Assembly (NCBI GenBank): GCA_017607445.1
Contig: JAEVHH010000001.1
Coordinates: 6,200,001-6,264,000, forward strand
DNA: 64,000 nt
Source of the DNA: Histoplasma ohiense
Lineage: Eukaryota; Ascomycota; Eurotiomycetes; Onygenales; Ajellomycetaceae
Reading direction: 5' to 3'
Shown here: positions 47,729-59,601 of the stretch, piece after piece
Position numbering within the stretch: the first letter of the stretch is position 1
Layout: the number at the start of each line of letters is the position of its first letter
Made by a program: the position numbers and the translations under genes
Notes under the pieces: generated by a model
What the model saw: the letters and a program-made list of their open reading frames with translations, nothing else
Databases searched by the model: none
What the model was told of the DNA's origin: nothing

Positions 47729-50700
47729 ATGCCGTCAATTGACAGCGATGCCTTCGGGTTCCCTGTTGCGAAGAGACAGAAGGTTGCCCCAGGCCAGCTC
47801 GTGTCTCAAGATGCTGCTCACCCTCCGAGCTCTCGGATATTCTCCCCCTTCAGAGTGCGTCTAGGCTATTTTTATTCCTCTTGAGCCGTCCCGTTTGTGC
47901 AAAAGGTTGACCTGTGCAACTAACAATCCGTATTGGAAACATGCAAAAAGACTCTAGGACTTGTATCCCCAACTACAGTGCCATTCACCTCCGTCCCGCT
48001 GGGCAAAACTACGTTCCAAATCACTACATCTGTAGGCAGATCCCTACAGACGTATGACCTCCGCCGTGGCCTCAGTCTCGTCTTCCTCACACGCCCTCAA
48101 ACCCCCGCGGCTATAACAGCGATATGCGCCTGGAAAGATAAAGTGCTGGCTGCCTGGGGCAGTGGATCGCTGGCCAACGAATCCGCACAAGGTGTCTGGG
48201 TTTTCAAGCGCGGGAAGAAGATCGGAGAGCTGCCATTCCCCGCCTCACCAACAGCCACTGAGGGAGCAATAGGAGCAACCGAGCCGATTGAGCAGTTACT
48301 CGTGATTGGCTCGTGGATTGTTGGATGCGGTTGCAGAACCATACGCGTGTGGAAATCTACGACCTTCGAGCTTTACACCACACTCATCCCTCCCAGCCAA
48401 CGAAAGACATTGACATCAGCAGCATCATCAGTGTCGTCTGGTGGCACCACTCGAGTCCTGACAGGCCGGATATGTAATATGCCAACATACCTCAACAAGA
48501 TCTTCGCGGGCCGCCAGGATGGTAGCATTGATATCTGGAACCTCTCAACGGGGAAACTTGTCTACACCATCCTCCCCGCAACACCAGACGCAGGCGCCGT
48601 TACTGCCATGCAGCCCACGCCCGCCCTCTCCCTAATCGCAATCGCCTACAGCAGCGGAGCCCTGACCATCCACAACGTCAGAACGGACCAGGTTGTCCTA
48701 AACCTCCGCTCCCCCGCTTCCACTTCTTCCATTTCTTCCACCACTCCCTTCTCTCCAATAACCTGCATCTCCTTCCGCACTGACGAACTGGGCGCTGGCC
48801 ACGACGGGCGCAAAGCAGGCGTCATGGCCACTGCCAGCGCTGACAGCGGCGACATCACCATGTGGGACCTGAACAACGGTGGCAAGATCACCGGCGTCCT
48901 GCGCGACGCACACGAGTCCTCTTCGTCATCATCCTCGTCTGAAGAGCCCGGCGTTAGCAAAATCGAGTTTCTACATGGCCAACCCGTCCTAATATCCACA
49001 GGCACAGATAACGCCCTGCGTTCCTGGATCTTCGACGAGACCCCCTTCTCCCCCGTCCCTCGAACCCTGCACTCGCGCAGCGGCCACTCGGCGCCCATCA
49101 CAACCCTCCGCTTCCTCCCGGCCTCCTCTGACGATTCCGATTCCGTCGGTAAATGGATCCTCAGCGCGAGCAAAGACCGGAGCCTATGGGGCCTGAGTCT
49201 GCGAAAGGATTCGCAGAGTACGGAGCTGTCGCAGGGCCATGTGAAGTTAAAGAAGAAGAAGAGGGGCTTTGCGGGAGCGCGGATGGAGGACTTTAAGACT
49301 CCGGAAATTACCTGTATGGCATGCTCGTTGAATAGGGACGGGGGCATGGGGACCGCTGCTGGCGCTGCTGGTGCAAACGGGCCGGTATGGGCTAATGTGA
49401 AGGGCGGCACTGCGGAGGCGACCAACTTAACTGGGTGGGAGAGTGTTGTTACAGGCCATCGGGGCGATAAATTTGCGAGGACGTGGTTTTGGGGGAGGAA
49501 GAAAGCTGGGCGATGGGCTTTTGGGACGCACGATGGAACGCAGGTTAAGGTTCGTTATTTTCTTTTGTTTTTCGTTGCTTCTTCCGGTTCCCGTTTGTCC
49601 ATCTCTGCAAATTCAATGACGGCTTGAAAATTCTATGGACCATTATTTATCTCTAACTTTCTTCAGAGCGTCGCGGTTTCGCCGTGTGGCACCTTTGCAC
49701 TAGTCGGGTCTGCTGGTGGTTCCATTGATATGTACAATCTCCAATCTGGCATGCATCGGCAGTCATTCCCTGCGCGGGTAACCCCCGCCCAAGCAAGAAA
49801 GTTAAAAATGATGCAATTGGATGAGATGAACGATCTAGCGACCGGGTCCAGCGGCAAAAGAAGCTTCCAAATGGGCGAAGGAAAACATACCAGTGCCGTT
49901 ACTGGGCTGATGGTTGACGCATTGAATACGACGGTTATAAGCTGCGGGCTTGATGGGAAAGTGAAGGTTCGCCCCCAGCCATATTATACTATATATATAC
50001 CCAACCCAACCCAATTGTAAACACAAGATCTCTAACGTGTATACCTAGTTCTGGCAATTCCTCACGGGCCAACTGCTCCACGAGCTAGATTGGCACCCCA
50101 TGTGTTCCATCACGGGTCTCCGCGCCAATACCTCCAGCGACCTCATCGCGCTAAGCTGCGACGACCTCTCCATCCGCGTTATCGACATCGAGACGCGCAA
50201 ACTCGTGCGCGAGCTCTGGGGCGCCATGGGCCAGATCAACGACTTCTGCATCTCCAACGACGGCCGCTGGATCATTGCCGCGTCCATGGACTCCGTGATT
50301 CGCGTCTGGGACCTGCCGACAGGCCATCTCATCGACGCGTTCCGGCTGGCGAATACATGCACGGCGCTCGCGATGTCGGCGACGGGCGAGTTCCTGGCGA
50401 CGGCGCATGCGGATGGAGTCGGGGTTAATATCTGGAACAACCGGAGCTTGTTCACGCATGTGCCGACGAAACATATTGAGGAGGATGCTATAGTGGAGGT
50501 CAGTGCGCCGACGGCGTCTGGGGAGGGTGGGGCGGCTGTCTTAGAAGCGGCATTTGAGGAGGATGCGCGGGAGGGCCGTGGTGAGGACTATCCTGTGTTG
50601 TCGACGGAGCAGCTGAGTGGTGATATGATGACGTTGAGTATTACGCCGAAGAGCAGGTGGCAGACACTCTTGCATCTGGATATTATCAAGGTGAGAAGAA

Positions 50701-50754
50701 TACCCCACTCTTATTTTTAATACGTCAAAAGAAAAGAATGAAAAAAAGAATGAG

Positions 50755-50793
<39 letters not shown>

Positions 50794-51602
50794 CCGCTAC
50801 GATTGGAACTGTTGGAGAGACTAAAAATAAAAAAAAAAATCTACAGGAAAGAAACAAGCCCAAAGAACCGCCCAAGGTCCCGCAGAAAGCGCCATTCTTC
50901 CTCCCTTCAACCCTCTCAAAGCCGGACTCCGACTCATCCATGCAACTTGTCTCCGCGCCAGAAGCAGCAGCAGAAGGCAGCTCAGGAACCAAGAAGACCA
51001 CGCCAGCCGAACGATCCCGGATCGCCAAGCTCCAACTCGCCAATGACCCCAGCATGCAACCCTCAACTTTCAGCGCCCTCCTCCACTCATGCTCCTCTGA
51101 CAGCAACAACGGTAACAACGGTAACAGCAGTAACAGCAGTAACAGCAGTAACAGCAACCACTACGCGCCATTCATCGAGTACCTCAAATCCCTGCCGCCC
51201 GCCAAAGCCGATCTAGAAATCCGCTCTCTCGACCCGGGCCTACTTAGCGGGCGCAAGCAGGGCATGAACGAGCTGGTGGCGTTCGTGGAGGCGCTGACCG
51301 CACAGCTGAGGACGAGGAGGGACTTTGAGCTTGTGAATGCGTGGATGGCTGTGTTCTTGAAGGTGCATGGGGATGTTGCTGTTGAAGGGGAGAGTGTTGG
51401 TGCTGATGCTGATGCTGGTGTTGGTGCTGGTGCTGGTTTTCGGGATGGGGGTGGGGACGACAACGAGGCAGAGACTACACGGGCAGCGCTGCGGGAGGCG
51501 TTGGCGCGGTGGAAGGTTGAGCAGGAGCGGGAGGGGAGGAGATTGGCGGAGTTGGTAGGGTATTGTAGGGGGGTTGTGGGGTTTTTGAGGTCTGCGAGAT
51601 AG
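47729..51602 (+). CDS. UTP21: U3 snoRNP / small-subunit processome WD-repeat protein Utp21
   Basis: Utp21 (human WDR36), a component of the UTP-B subcomplex needed for 18S rRNA maturation in the nucleolus. Exons 47729..47854, 47951..49549, 49667..49966, 50049..50690 and 50847..51602 give 1140 residues (yeast 939), all introns phase 0. Start MPSIDSDAFGFPVAKRQKV; first junction reads SRIFSPFR-TLGLVSPTTVPFTSVPLGKTTFQIT, as in orthologues. Two tandem WD40 propellers: the first carries FAGRQDGSIDIWNL, MATASADSGDITMWDL and ILSASKDRSLWG; the second SPCGTFALVGSAGGSIDMYNLQSG, GLDGKVKFWQF and ASMDSVIRVWDLPTGHLIDAFR. The C-terminal Utp21 domain (DIIKERNKPKEPPKVPQKAPFFLP to the stop) contains a Ser/Asn repeat. 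Intron 4 holds a 37-base adenine run. Divergent from VIP1; FCF1, another SSU-processome gene, lies 6 kb downstream. Confidence 0.95.
50755..50791 (+). repeat. Homopolymer A(37) in UTP21 intron 4
   Basis: Longest homopolymer in the window, inside the 156-bp intron 50691..50846, between the GTGAG donor and a GACTAA branch-like site. Confidence 0.95.
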
Positions 51603-52727
51603 GAAAGGGGGCGAGTGTATACACACAGCTCTGTAGATGCGCAGGCAGGTGGATTTTTCTACAATTATCTATCAATTAACTATCTATACATGCATTTATG
51701 TACTCCGTACTGAGCAGATGTATAACTACAAAAAAAATAAAATAAAATAAAATAAAATAAAATAAAACAAAATAAGTAAATGGAGGTTACATGGATTTAA
51801 TTACCGACAAGCCAAGAGTCTCTTAAAATAAACGCATCCCTTGCTTGTTTGCACGCCGTCGCTGAAGCTAAGGGCCGCCACCTGTTCTGGCCCACAGCGA
51901 GCAGCCCGCAGGAGCTACACAGTAAATTGCAGCGCTGGAAATTGCTTTTTCTGGATTATCAATTATGGGGTATTGCGGAGCAGCACAGAGTACGGAGTAG
52001 ATATAGATAGACAGCGACAGAGTGAGGGTGGCTCCAGCGACGGACACGGCGACGAGGTGAGGAGTGTATGCTCCGGGCTGCCAATGGCGCCTGTGTCTTC
52101 TGCGGATGCTGCTGTGGACGGCTCATACTCACATACTTAGCTATTTAGCTATTCTATGTATCTATGTATGTATGTATGTATGTATGTATGTATGTACCTA
52201 GGAGATCATGGACAGTGTGTGATCCTGACTCAGCCGATGGCGGCTCTTGGCGCTGTGCCGACATCTCATCTCGCTTTCCCGGACTTGGGACAATCTCCAT
52301 ACACATACACATACACATACACACACTCTCTCTCTCTCAAATATCTCTGGCTCAAATATCTCTCCTTCCCTCGCCATACACTGCTGTACTGCTCATCTTC
52401 GCCCTTGCATCGACAACCCCGAATTAGCCTATTATCTACATGCGCCCTCGATCCTCCTCCACACCTCTCTCCCATGCATCCAAGCCGATATCCGCTGCCA
52501 GTCAGGCATAGCTAACCGGTTACCGATCCATCTGCATTCCTCCGGCGGGTCTCTGAACCAGCAAAAAGCGGATCATCGCATACTATTCTTATAGACGGCC
52601 TGGACCACCTCTCTTACCCCAAAAACCACGCCACAAAACCGGTCCAGATAGAAAAAGAAAGAAAAAAGAAATTCCCTTCCCCCAAAAAAGAAAACCCAAA
52701 ATCCAAAACAACACCAGGAAAAAAGCC
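51603..52727. other. Intergenic spacer with microsatellites
   Basis: 1.1 kb between two plus-strand genes. Contains a (AAAAT)n tract (about 51732-51767), a TATG tract (52163-52196), CACATA repeats (about 52301-52323), and an 11-bp inverted pair built on TACTCCGTACT (51701 and its complement ending at 51999). The last 120 bp is A/C-rich, typical of a fungal leader. No gene recognised. Confidence 0.6.
52163..52196. repeat. (TATG)n microsatellite
   Basis: About eight tandem TATG units. Confidence 0.9.
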
Positions 52728-53570
52728 ATGCACTGGTTCGTCGTTGTCATAATAATCGTCCTCCTTCTTCTCCTCGCCTACGTCGCCTGGATAGCCTTCA
52801 CCCACCTCCGCGCCCGCCGCTCCGGCCTCCCGCCACCCCCCCTAAAATCCTACATTCCCTTCTCGTCCGCCTTCAACTCCTCGTCCTCGTCGTCGTCCCA
52901 ATACCTCAGAGACAGCAGCTACCCCACCCCTCGCGCCGGCGGCATCGGCGACTGGTTCAAGGATAAATGGAACGCCGTGCGCAACCGGCGCACCGCGCGG
53001 GGCGCATATGAGTCGCCGTTGGACTCGGGCGCGGGCGCGGGTGGCCACCGTGGCTTTGGCAGTGGCGGCGCCGGCGGCGCTGGCGGCGGTGCATATGCGC
53101 ACGATGAGATCTGGGATTCGCGCATCGGGGAGGGCGGGTATGGGGGTGCTGGCGCGGGCTATTATGAGGAGCAGGAGGAGCTGGGGCTGACAAGGCATGT
53201 GGACGGAAGCGGGCCGTATGAGTTGGGCGGGCGGATGGAGGCCGGCACCGTGCCCAAGGCTGGGCCGACGGCCAGCACGGTAACGGTCGATTTACACGGA
53301 GGAGAGTCAGAGCCAGGACCCGCAGAGGCGGAGAGGGGTCGGAGTCGCAGTAGGGAGCCCGCGTATGGAAGTCAGACTGATGGCGCTACGCTCCGCGAGA
53401 ATCCGTTTACGGATCAGGCTGAGCCGACCAGTTTGAGAGATGCGAGCCCGCGGCCGGAGGTTGGGGGGCCGACTACTAAAATTACTACTACTACTACTGG
53501 GGCTGATACCGCCGAGTCTACACGGGGAAGATCGCCGGATAGAAAAAGTGGGTTTATAGAGAGGTTATGA
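52728..53570 (+). CDS. Conserved single-pass membrane protein
   Basis: Single-exon, 280 residues. An N-terminal hydrophobic segment (about 3-25, FVVVIIIVLLLLLAYVAWIAF) is followed by a basic LRARRSGLPPP, so a signal anchor with the C-terminus in the cytosol is the simplest reading. The rest is Gly/Ser/Glu-rich, with WFKDKWNAVRNRRTARGAYE (about 76-95), DEIWDSRIGEGG, YYEEQEELGL and RGRSRSREP. This order of short motifs recurs in proteins that Eurotiomycetes annotations call acid phosphatase-like, but no phosphatase signature is visible (no RHG or DxDxT), so I do not propose that activity. Function unknown. The start codon follows a purine/A-C-rich leader. Confidence 0.82.
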   Translation: MHWFVVVIIIVLLLLLAYVAWIAFTHLRARRSGLPPPPLKSYIPFSSAFNSSSSSSSQYLRDSSYPTPRAGGIGDWFKDKWNAVRNRRTARGAYESPLDSGAGAGGHRGFGSGGAGGAGGGAYAHDEIWDSRIGEGGYGGAGAGYYEEQEELGLTRHVDGSGPYELGGRMEAGTVPKAGPTASTVTVDLHGGESEPGPAEAERGRSRSREPAYGSQTDGATLRENPFTDQAEPTSLRDASPRPEVGGPTTKITTTTTGADTAESTRGRSPDRKSGFIERL

Positions 53571-54170
53571 GCGTTATGGTTTATTGTTTTTCTTTTTTTT
53601 TTTTTTTTTTTTTTTTTTCCTTGATCCTTTTTCTATTTTCGTGTTTATGTCTTTTTGTCTTTTTTATCGCAGCAAGGTAATTTTTTTTTTTTCTTTTGGT
53701 TCTTTTGATTTATATTATAGCTATGCTAGGGCTTGAGCAGCCGTTTTTTCTTGTATTATTGAATTGTCACTTTGATTAACTATTCGTATATCTAACTATA
53801 CTTATATTGTTTATTTTCAGGACTCTGAGCCAGCTATCGTCAATTATGTAGCGAGGTGAGATTTCGTGAGATTAGATTCAGAGTTAGTGAATCATACTGT
53901 CTCTATTTTAAGAGCCAATTAGTTAGCGTTAGTAACCTGTCAGATACAGATTGGCAATATCAAGCTAATAATGACCCAGAAAAAGAAAAGAAAAGAGAAA
54001 AAAAAAAAAAGTCATGAGATTGCTCGCAGAAACGGTGCGTTAATTGTGCCTCACAGCCATGGCGTTCTGCTACGATAAACTCAAGGAATTTCTCATTTTC
54101 AGAATTGTCATCTACCTGTACGCAGACACATAGATACATACACACATACATACATACATACCAACCAAAT
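53571..54170. other. Intergenic, convergent 3' ends
   Basis: Between the membrane protein (+) and the Asteroid-like gene (-). Contains T(26) at 53593..53618 and an A-rich tract at 54000. No gene recognised. Confidence 0.6.
53593..53618. repeat. Homopolymer T(26)
   Basis: Uninterrupted run of 26 thymines about 20 bases after the stop codon of the membrane-protein gene, so it would be U-rich in the 3' UTR. Confidence 0.9.
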
Positions 54171-56529
54171 TCAATCAACCTGTCGGAGAATATCATAGAC
54201 GTTTATCGCATGTTTCGCGGTAGTTGGTGCTTTCTCGTGAGCCGCACCCTTGCTCGCCCTCCTCCTCTTCTTCCCTTTCCTACTACTCGGCAATTCGGAC
54301 GCCCTGATCCATCCCTCCCCCGCTTCAGCCGTAGATGCATTATTGAGCTGTCCGCGATCACCCTGGTGGCGAGAAGACGCGCCCAACAGGCCAGGTCCTT
54401 CAACCAGCTCTGGCCCCTCTCCCTCCCCTTCTCCCTTGAGAAGCAAAACCAACCCCTCGACCACCCTGCACGGCCCCTCCCCGCCCCCATCCCCCCCAAT
54501 CCCACAAGTGCGCTGGGGACAATCGCGCAACCACGGCAGATCTCTCAACAGCCCCGTCGCTTCAGATATCAACGCAGTCAACCGCTCGCCCAGCATTGGT
54601 TCAGGCGTCTCGCCACTCACAGCAAGGACATCCTTCAGCATGCGCAACGAGTACAGCACCGCCTTCCTCTGCGCGTGGAGGTGGATATCGTCCCACTCCA
54701 GCTTCTCCCCACAATACCCGCGTTCCAAGAACCTGCGCAGCTGTCCTTTGCTCGGTCTCTCGTCGGGCGCCATGCGGGCGAGGATATCGTAGAGCGCAAA
54801 CGCCCTCCATAAAGCAGTGGGGTCGCGTGCACTCCCGTCACAAACGCCATCATCATCACCATCACCACCGCCGCCGTCGTTATAAACAGCCGAGACAAAC
54901 AGATTAACCTGCTGCAGAAAAGATTCAAGTCTCTCCTCCACCTCCCTGCGTTCCAGGAGAGCAAAAGGGACAGGCGCTATCCGCTGCCCCTTGCGCATAT
55001 GCTCAATCACAGCCTCTTTCCGCGGCCCCTGGGCACCACCGGTAGCGTACCTCTGGTTCAATAGTGAGTAGGCGATCAGCCGGAATTCGCTTCCCTGCGC
55101 CCACGCCGTGCGTCGGTCATGGTGCTCAATCAAGTCATGGAGATAGACATTCGCCGCCTCCCCAGGCACGGCGAACGCCGGTAATTCATATTGAGCATAC
55201 AGCTCCGAGAGTCGCGGGTCCGCAATTGCAGTGAGAGGGTTGGAAATCCACGCACAGGAATCCGCCGCCGCATGGCCACCGAGATCATACTCCTTCATAA
55301 ACGCGATGTAATTGGCGCTTTTCTCAACGATGCCCACGCTGCCCTTGGCGCGCTGGATGATGGTTGGAAACGATGCGTGCGAATCCCTGTTCAGCTCGTA
55401 GGCCAGGCGCCGGAAGCTGAGCACCCCCAGTTTCTTGGCGACTGTCGCTGGGCGTACTTGCGTTGCCCGTATGCTGAAAATACTTGCAATATCCTCCGGC
55501 CCGGCGGTGCCGGCCTCAATTGAATCGATAAATATCACTGAGCCTTCCGCGCCAAGGTCATGCACGAGCAGATCGGAGTCGCCCGTGAGAACCGCACAGC
55601 CCGTTTCTCTCGCCATGATTGCACAGTACGGATCAGCTTCCCCCGGAACAACCTGTGTCCTCCCCGCAAATATACTCTCACCAGCACCACCGCCAATTCC
55701 ATAATCCCCACATGCCGTAATGGCGTTCTGCAATTCCGGAGCACCGGCGGTGCATCTCACCACCTCCTCGGGGCTCCATCGGTATTTCAGATCCTCAATG
55801 ACGGTCGGAACCACGAACGCGGTCTCCGGCATCGGCTTGAAGCGCCAATGTAACGGGCGTCGGCAGAATAATTTACGCGGATGGATCTCCATGGGCTCCT
55901 TGCAGATGCTAGATACTTTGAAACCTCCGGCCGTGTCGCGACATATCTTCTGGTGGCTCTGTCTATTTCCCTCCATCCGCTCGAGGCGAACGCGCCGTTT
56001 AGAGGGCGGTAATGCGCCGTCGAAATATATCATCTCTCTAATATAAAAAAGGGGGGGGACTGGAGGATTAGCGAATAGGGAGTTAGTTCGTCCCGGGGGG
56101 GAAAGAAGAAGAAGAAGAAGAAACAAGAGGGCAAAGCAAGGACAAATAATCAAATGTCCATCATAAAGTAAACAAATTCGGCCCTGTAACAACAAAAACT
56201 ACTAATGAACAAGCGTAAGAATGAGGGAAAAAAAAAAAAAAAAAAAAAACCGGACATACATACATCCTCACCCCGAGAGCCACCAAACACAGCAGAAACT
56301 GCATGACGGCAATGCTAACTTCGTCCGCAGACGGCTGCGCATCCACGATATTATACCGCTCGTCGCTCCACGAGAGCAGCCGGTTGTAGACATGGAATAC
56401 CAGCGCTGGCCCGTCGATCACCACGCTGCTGACGTTTTTCGCGCTCTGGCCATGGCTCTCTGCTGTGCTTTGCAGCCAGACGGCTTGTCCGTGCGGAAGG
56501 ATATATTGTGTCAGGTATCGGATCCCCAT
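54171..56529 (-). CDS. Asteroid / XPG-like nuclease-domain protein
   Basis: 710 residues; exons on the minus strand 56529..56264 and 56037..54171. The fold is the PIN-like XPG/FEN1 nuclease as seen in Asteroid proteins. Acidic residues of that site are present: D39 in VIDGPAL, E222 and D224 in PGEADPYCAIMA, D242 and D244 in LTGDSDLLVHD. The N-terminus MGIRYLTQYI is typical (Gly2 contacts the active site in FEN1), which fixes the start. Splicing gives ALGVRIEMIYFDGALPPSKR, with IYFDG matching the family. A Ser/Lys-rich basic C-terminus follows a long helical region. The substrate is not known for Asteroid proteins; DNA or RNA 5'-flap-type structures are inferred from the fold. The intron holds T22 on the coding strand. 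Confidence 0.85.
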
Positions 56530-57618
56530 CTGCACTGCAGCTCATGGGGTGGGTTGGTGGGATTCTTTGGTTATGACGGGTTGGTGGGGATGAGGGGGAG
56601 ACCGGGGGGGCCGGGGCGGGAGGACAACGGGGATATGCTTTTGATTCTCCAACTGGTGGCCCATGCGGACGATTTCCGTGCGTATGTATCATGGAACCTT
56701 GCGGATCTCGGGGGTGTAATGAGTGCCTGCTGCAGTTCGGGATAGGCCATTTGAAGTTGGTGAAGAAAGTGAGGACAAAATAGTTTTCTTATCTTATCTC
56801 CACGTGATTCGGCTTGGATCAAGCCCGGTTTCCGTTCTAGAAGGCAGAGAGAACAACTTCCCATAACATTCGTTGAATTGGACTTTCTTTCTATTCACTC
56901 TTAAGTCATACATACATACATATGGCAAAACTCAACAATCCCAACTGCGAACTGCAGACTCGAACCAGGCGCGGCCATACCAGACCCGGCCAGCAAATAT
57001 CCCGTCTATTTTGGTCGGAACCCCGGCAATAAACAATCCCTCAGGGGCCCTGAACATAGTATCGTTGTTACACCGGAGGCACGAAGTGGTGCGTGATGAC
57101 CTCCAACAACATATCGACCCAAGATGCCAGGCTCCTAAGAAGAAAAGGGTAAACAACTGCCCCTACAAGGGGATACGGAAGTGGCGGCAACTGGCGAACG
57201 AGTGCCGGGTATCCGCGCCACCATCGGCATTGCCAGGATCCGTACACACATGTCACGCCACGCAACCGGACCAGGGGCTGTTTCTTCACCGGAGATAACA
57301 AGGACGGGGAGCCATATCGCATGATGTTTGTATGGCGGGGAAATCAGCAAAACTTTAAAAAAAAAAAAAAAAAAAGTTTCGCAGTCCACGTAGGGCTCAG
57401 GACATCCATCGTTTGCCCTTCTGCTGATTTGAGGCGGTTTTGCCCCTTTGTCTTTTTAAAAACGTACACAAATCGCTGGCCAGTCGCCCCTGCACCAACC
57501 TCATAGAGGAGTGGGAAAGGTGTAAATTCTGAATTCCTCCGCCCAAGACATCTGAGATATATGCCCAATCTCCCACAGCCAGGATACTTTGTAGAAGGAG
57601 AGTCGTGAGGCATGGCAC
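56530..57618. other. Intergenic, upstream of the Asteroid-like gene
   Basis: 1.09-kb spacer between two minus-strand genes, with an A(19) run at 57357-57375. Open frames on both strands lack recognisable content. Confidence 0.55.
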
Positions 57619-57785
57619 TCATTTCTCAGGAGCGTCAGGAAGCCGCTCAATAACATATTTCGCCCGCGCGACGCTCATAATCGGCACACCAGGGATTTTC
57701 CTACACAGAAGTAAAAGATGCAAGATAAAATGTCAGAACAGCCCATCCCAAGTAGGAATTTTCCGTAAAAAGTACTCAAGTACTC

Positions 57786-57820
<35 letters not shown>

Positions 57821-58635
57821 TTCTCACCGAATCCTCCGCTTCAAATCCCTATCATTCGTCGCCACAATGTAAACCCGGTGCTTAATGACGCGATCAACCA
57901 GACAATCGTCCGCATACGTGCCCTTATGGTCACACTTCAGCCTCTCGAAGCGCGGATCCTTCGCGATGCGCAGCGCGATGCGGTACTTCGGGCCCAGCTT
58001 CTCCAACTCCGCCAGCACGCAGTCCGTCACGAGGGGGATGCATTTGGCGTACAGGCAGTCCATCATCGTCGGGATGACGTCGAGCTTGTGCTGGACCGTG
58101 TGCGAGAGGAAGTTTGTGTCGACGAGGATGGAGTAGGGGGGCGTGAGGGCCGTGTTGTATTGGAAGAAGAGGGCGGAGGAGACTTGGGGGCTGTATTTGG
58201 GTTTTTTGTGTTAGTGTGCTGTTCGGGCAGTGGACGGATGGATGGATGGATGGTGTTACATTTCGCGGACGAGGTCGTCTTTCTTCTTCTTCTTCTTCTC
58301 GTCCGTTCCCTTCTGCGGGGCCTTTGCCTGGTTCTGCTTTCTACAGGGTTTGGGATAAACAAGTTAGTTAGTTAGCTCCAATCCGCGAGCGGCACATATT
58401 CTTTTGCTCCAGGAACGAAGATAACCTTGGTAAGGAGGAATGGCTGAGATGGAAAATTAAAAAATAAATAACATACAATCGGCTATCACGGCTACCAATT
58501 GCTCTTTTCATCTATATTATCTCATTCAACCCGTTAACAACAACTTGATTTTCATTCTGCCGTTAGTAACAGACCAAACAAACACCTGAAGCAACGCACC
58601 TGAGCGAACTTGCGCGTTCGCTTCTGGATACCCAT
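57619..58635 (-). CDS. FCF1: rRNA-processing PIN nuclease Fcf1 (Utp24)
   Basis: Fcf1/Utp24, the PIN-domain endonuclease of the small-subunit processome that cleaves pre-rRNA at A1/A2. Five exons on the minus strand, 58635..58600, 58511..58477, 58340..58260, 58190..57828 and 57700..57619, total 198 residues (yeast 189). The reconstructed N-terminus is GIQKRTRKFAQ-MKRAIGSRDSRL-KQNQ, a basic Lys-rich stretch, then REIPQVSSALFFQYNTAL. PIN-site acids: D75 in ILVDTN, E112 in VLAELEKLG, D146 in YADDCLVDRV and D164 in ATNDRDLK. The C-terminus is KIPGVPIMSVARAKYVIERLPDAPEK. The closely spaced small exons are all supported by phase and by family sequence. Intron 4 contains a (CA)n(GA)n microsatellite (57788-57820). 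Confidence 0.96.
57788..57820. repeat. (CA)n(GA)n microsatellite in FCF1 intron 4
   Basis: ACAC run followed by about ten GA units, read on the plus strand; it lies inside the intron 57701..57827, next to its donor site. Confidence 0.9.
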
Positions 58636-59601
58636 GGCCGTCTGGTTTTCCGTGGAAGCGGAAGAGAGAATAGGCGGGGAACAGATTAAAGAAGCCCTTG
58701 TTGAGAAGAATCGAGATTGACAGTGATAAGTCTAACCAACGTTTCTCAAGGGATCACGAACTTTTTTTTTTTTTCCTTTGGAAAAACAACCGGCTTACAT
58801 AAATCAGAAAGGGCGATGCCAAGACCCCCACGTTCTTGTTGGGAAATACATAGTAAGTAAAAAAAATTGCAGCAAAAAAGATGCGAAGCAGCTTACTGGT
58901 GAATCAAAGTAATATAAATGATTGTTCTCTGTTAAGTTATGTGTAGCAACTTCAAATACTACCGCTGCTGACAGAGTTGGCTTTAGCAGCATATTTTCCC
59001 ACCAGCATGAATAGAAACATTATATCATCCTCTTCCTTCCCTTACTATGCATGTGTATCTTTCAAAACATTCATTCATCTAATCTATGCAATAATGATAA
59101 TAACAAGTCAGGAAAAAATAAAAAAAGAAAAAAAAAAGAAAAAGAAAAAGAAAAAGAAAAAGTTGGAGGGGGGACAAAGAGAAAAATGAACTTAGAACAA
59201 AGGATTAGTTATAGTACGATTACAAAAAGAATTATGTGAGAAAGAAGACAAGGGCAATTAGGTATCAAAAAATGGGGATCGAGGTAGGTATGAAGCGTGG
59301 GTTTCGGCAGCATAAACACTCCATAGCAATGAAAAAATGAAAACAAAATACCCGCTTGGGCGGTAAACCCAAATTTAACAAGAAGGTGAAAAAGAAGAAA
59401 AATTAAACTAGGAACAAGGCAAAGAAAGAAATTGAGAGCGGAAATAAAATACATGATGTGAGAAAAGATAGAGACCGGAGGAAATCGCGGAAATGTACCT
59501 AGCATCGACAGAGCAATACAAGGCGCGCTGTCAAGCTGGAAATCTCTGCGCACGGAGACCCGAAAGTAGGCCGGACGTGAAGCCATAAAACAAATCGGAA
59601 C
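58636..59601. other. Intergenic spacer
   Basis: Upstream of FCF1 and downstream of ERG25, both minus strand. Contains an AAAAAG-type purine repeat at about 59117-59162. AT-rich, no gene recognised. Confidence 0.55.
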
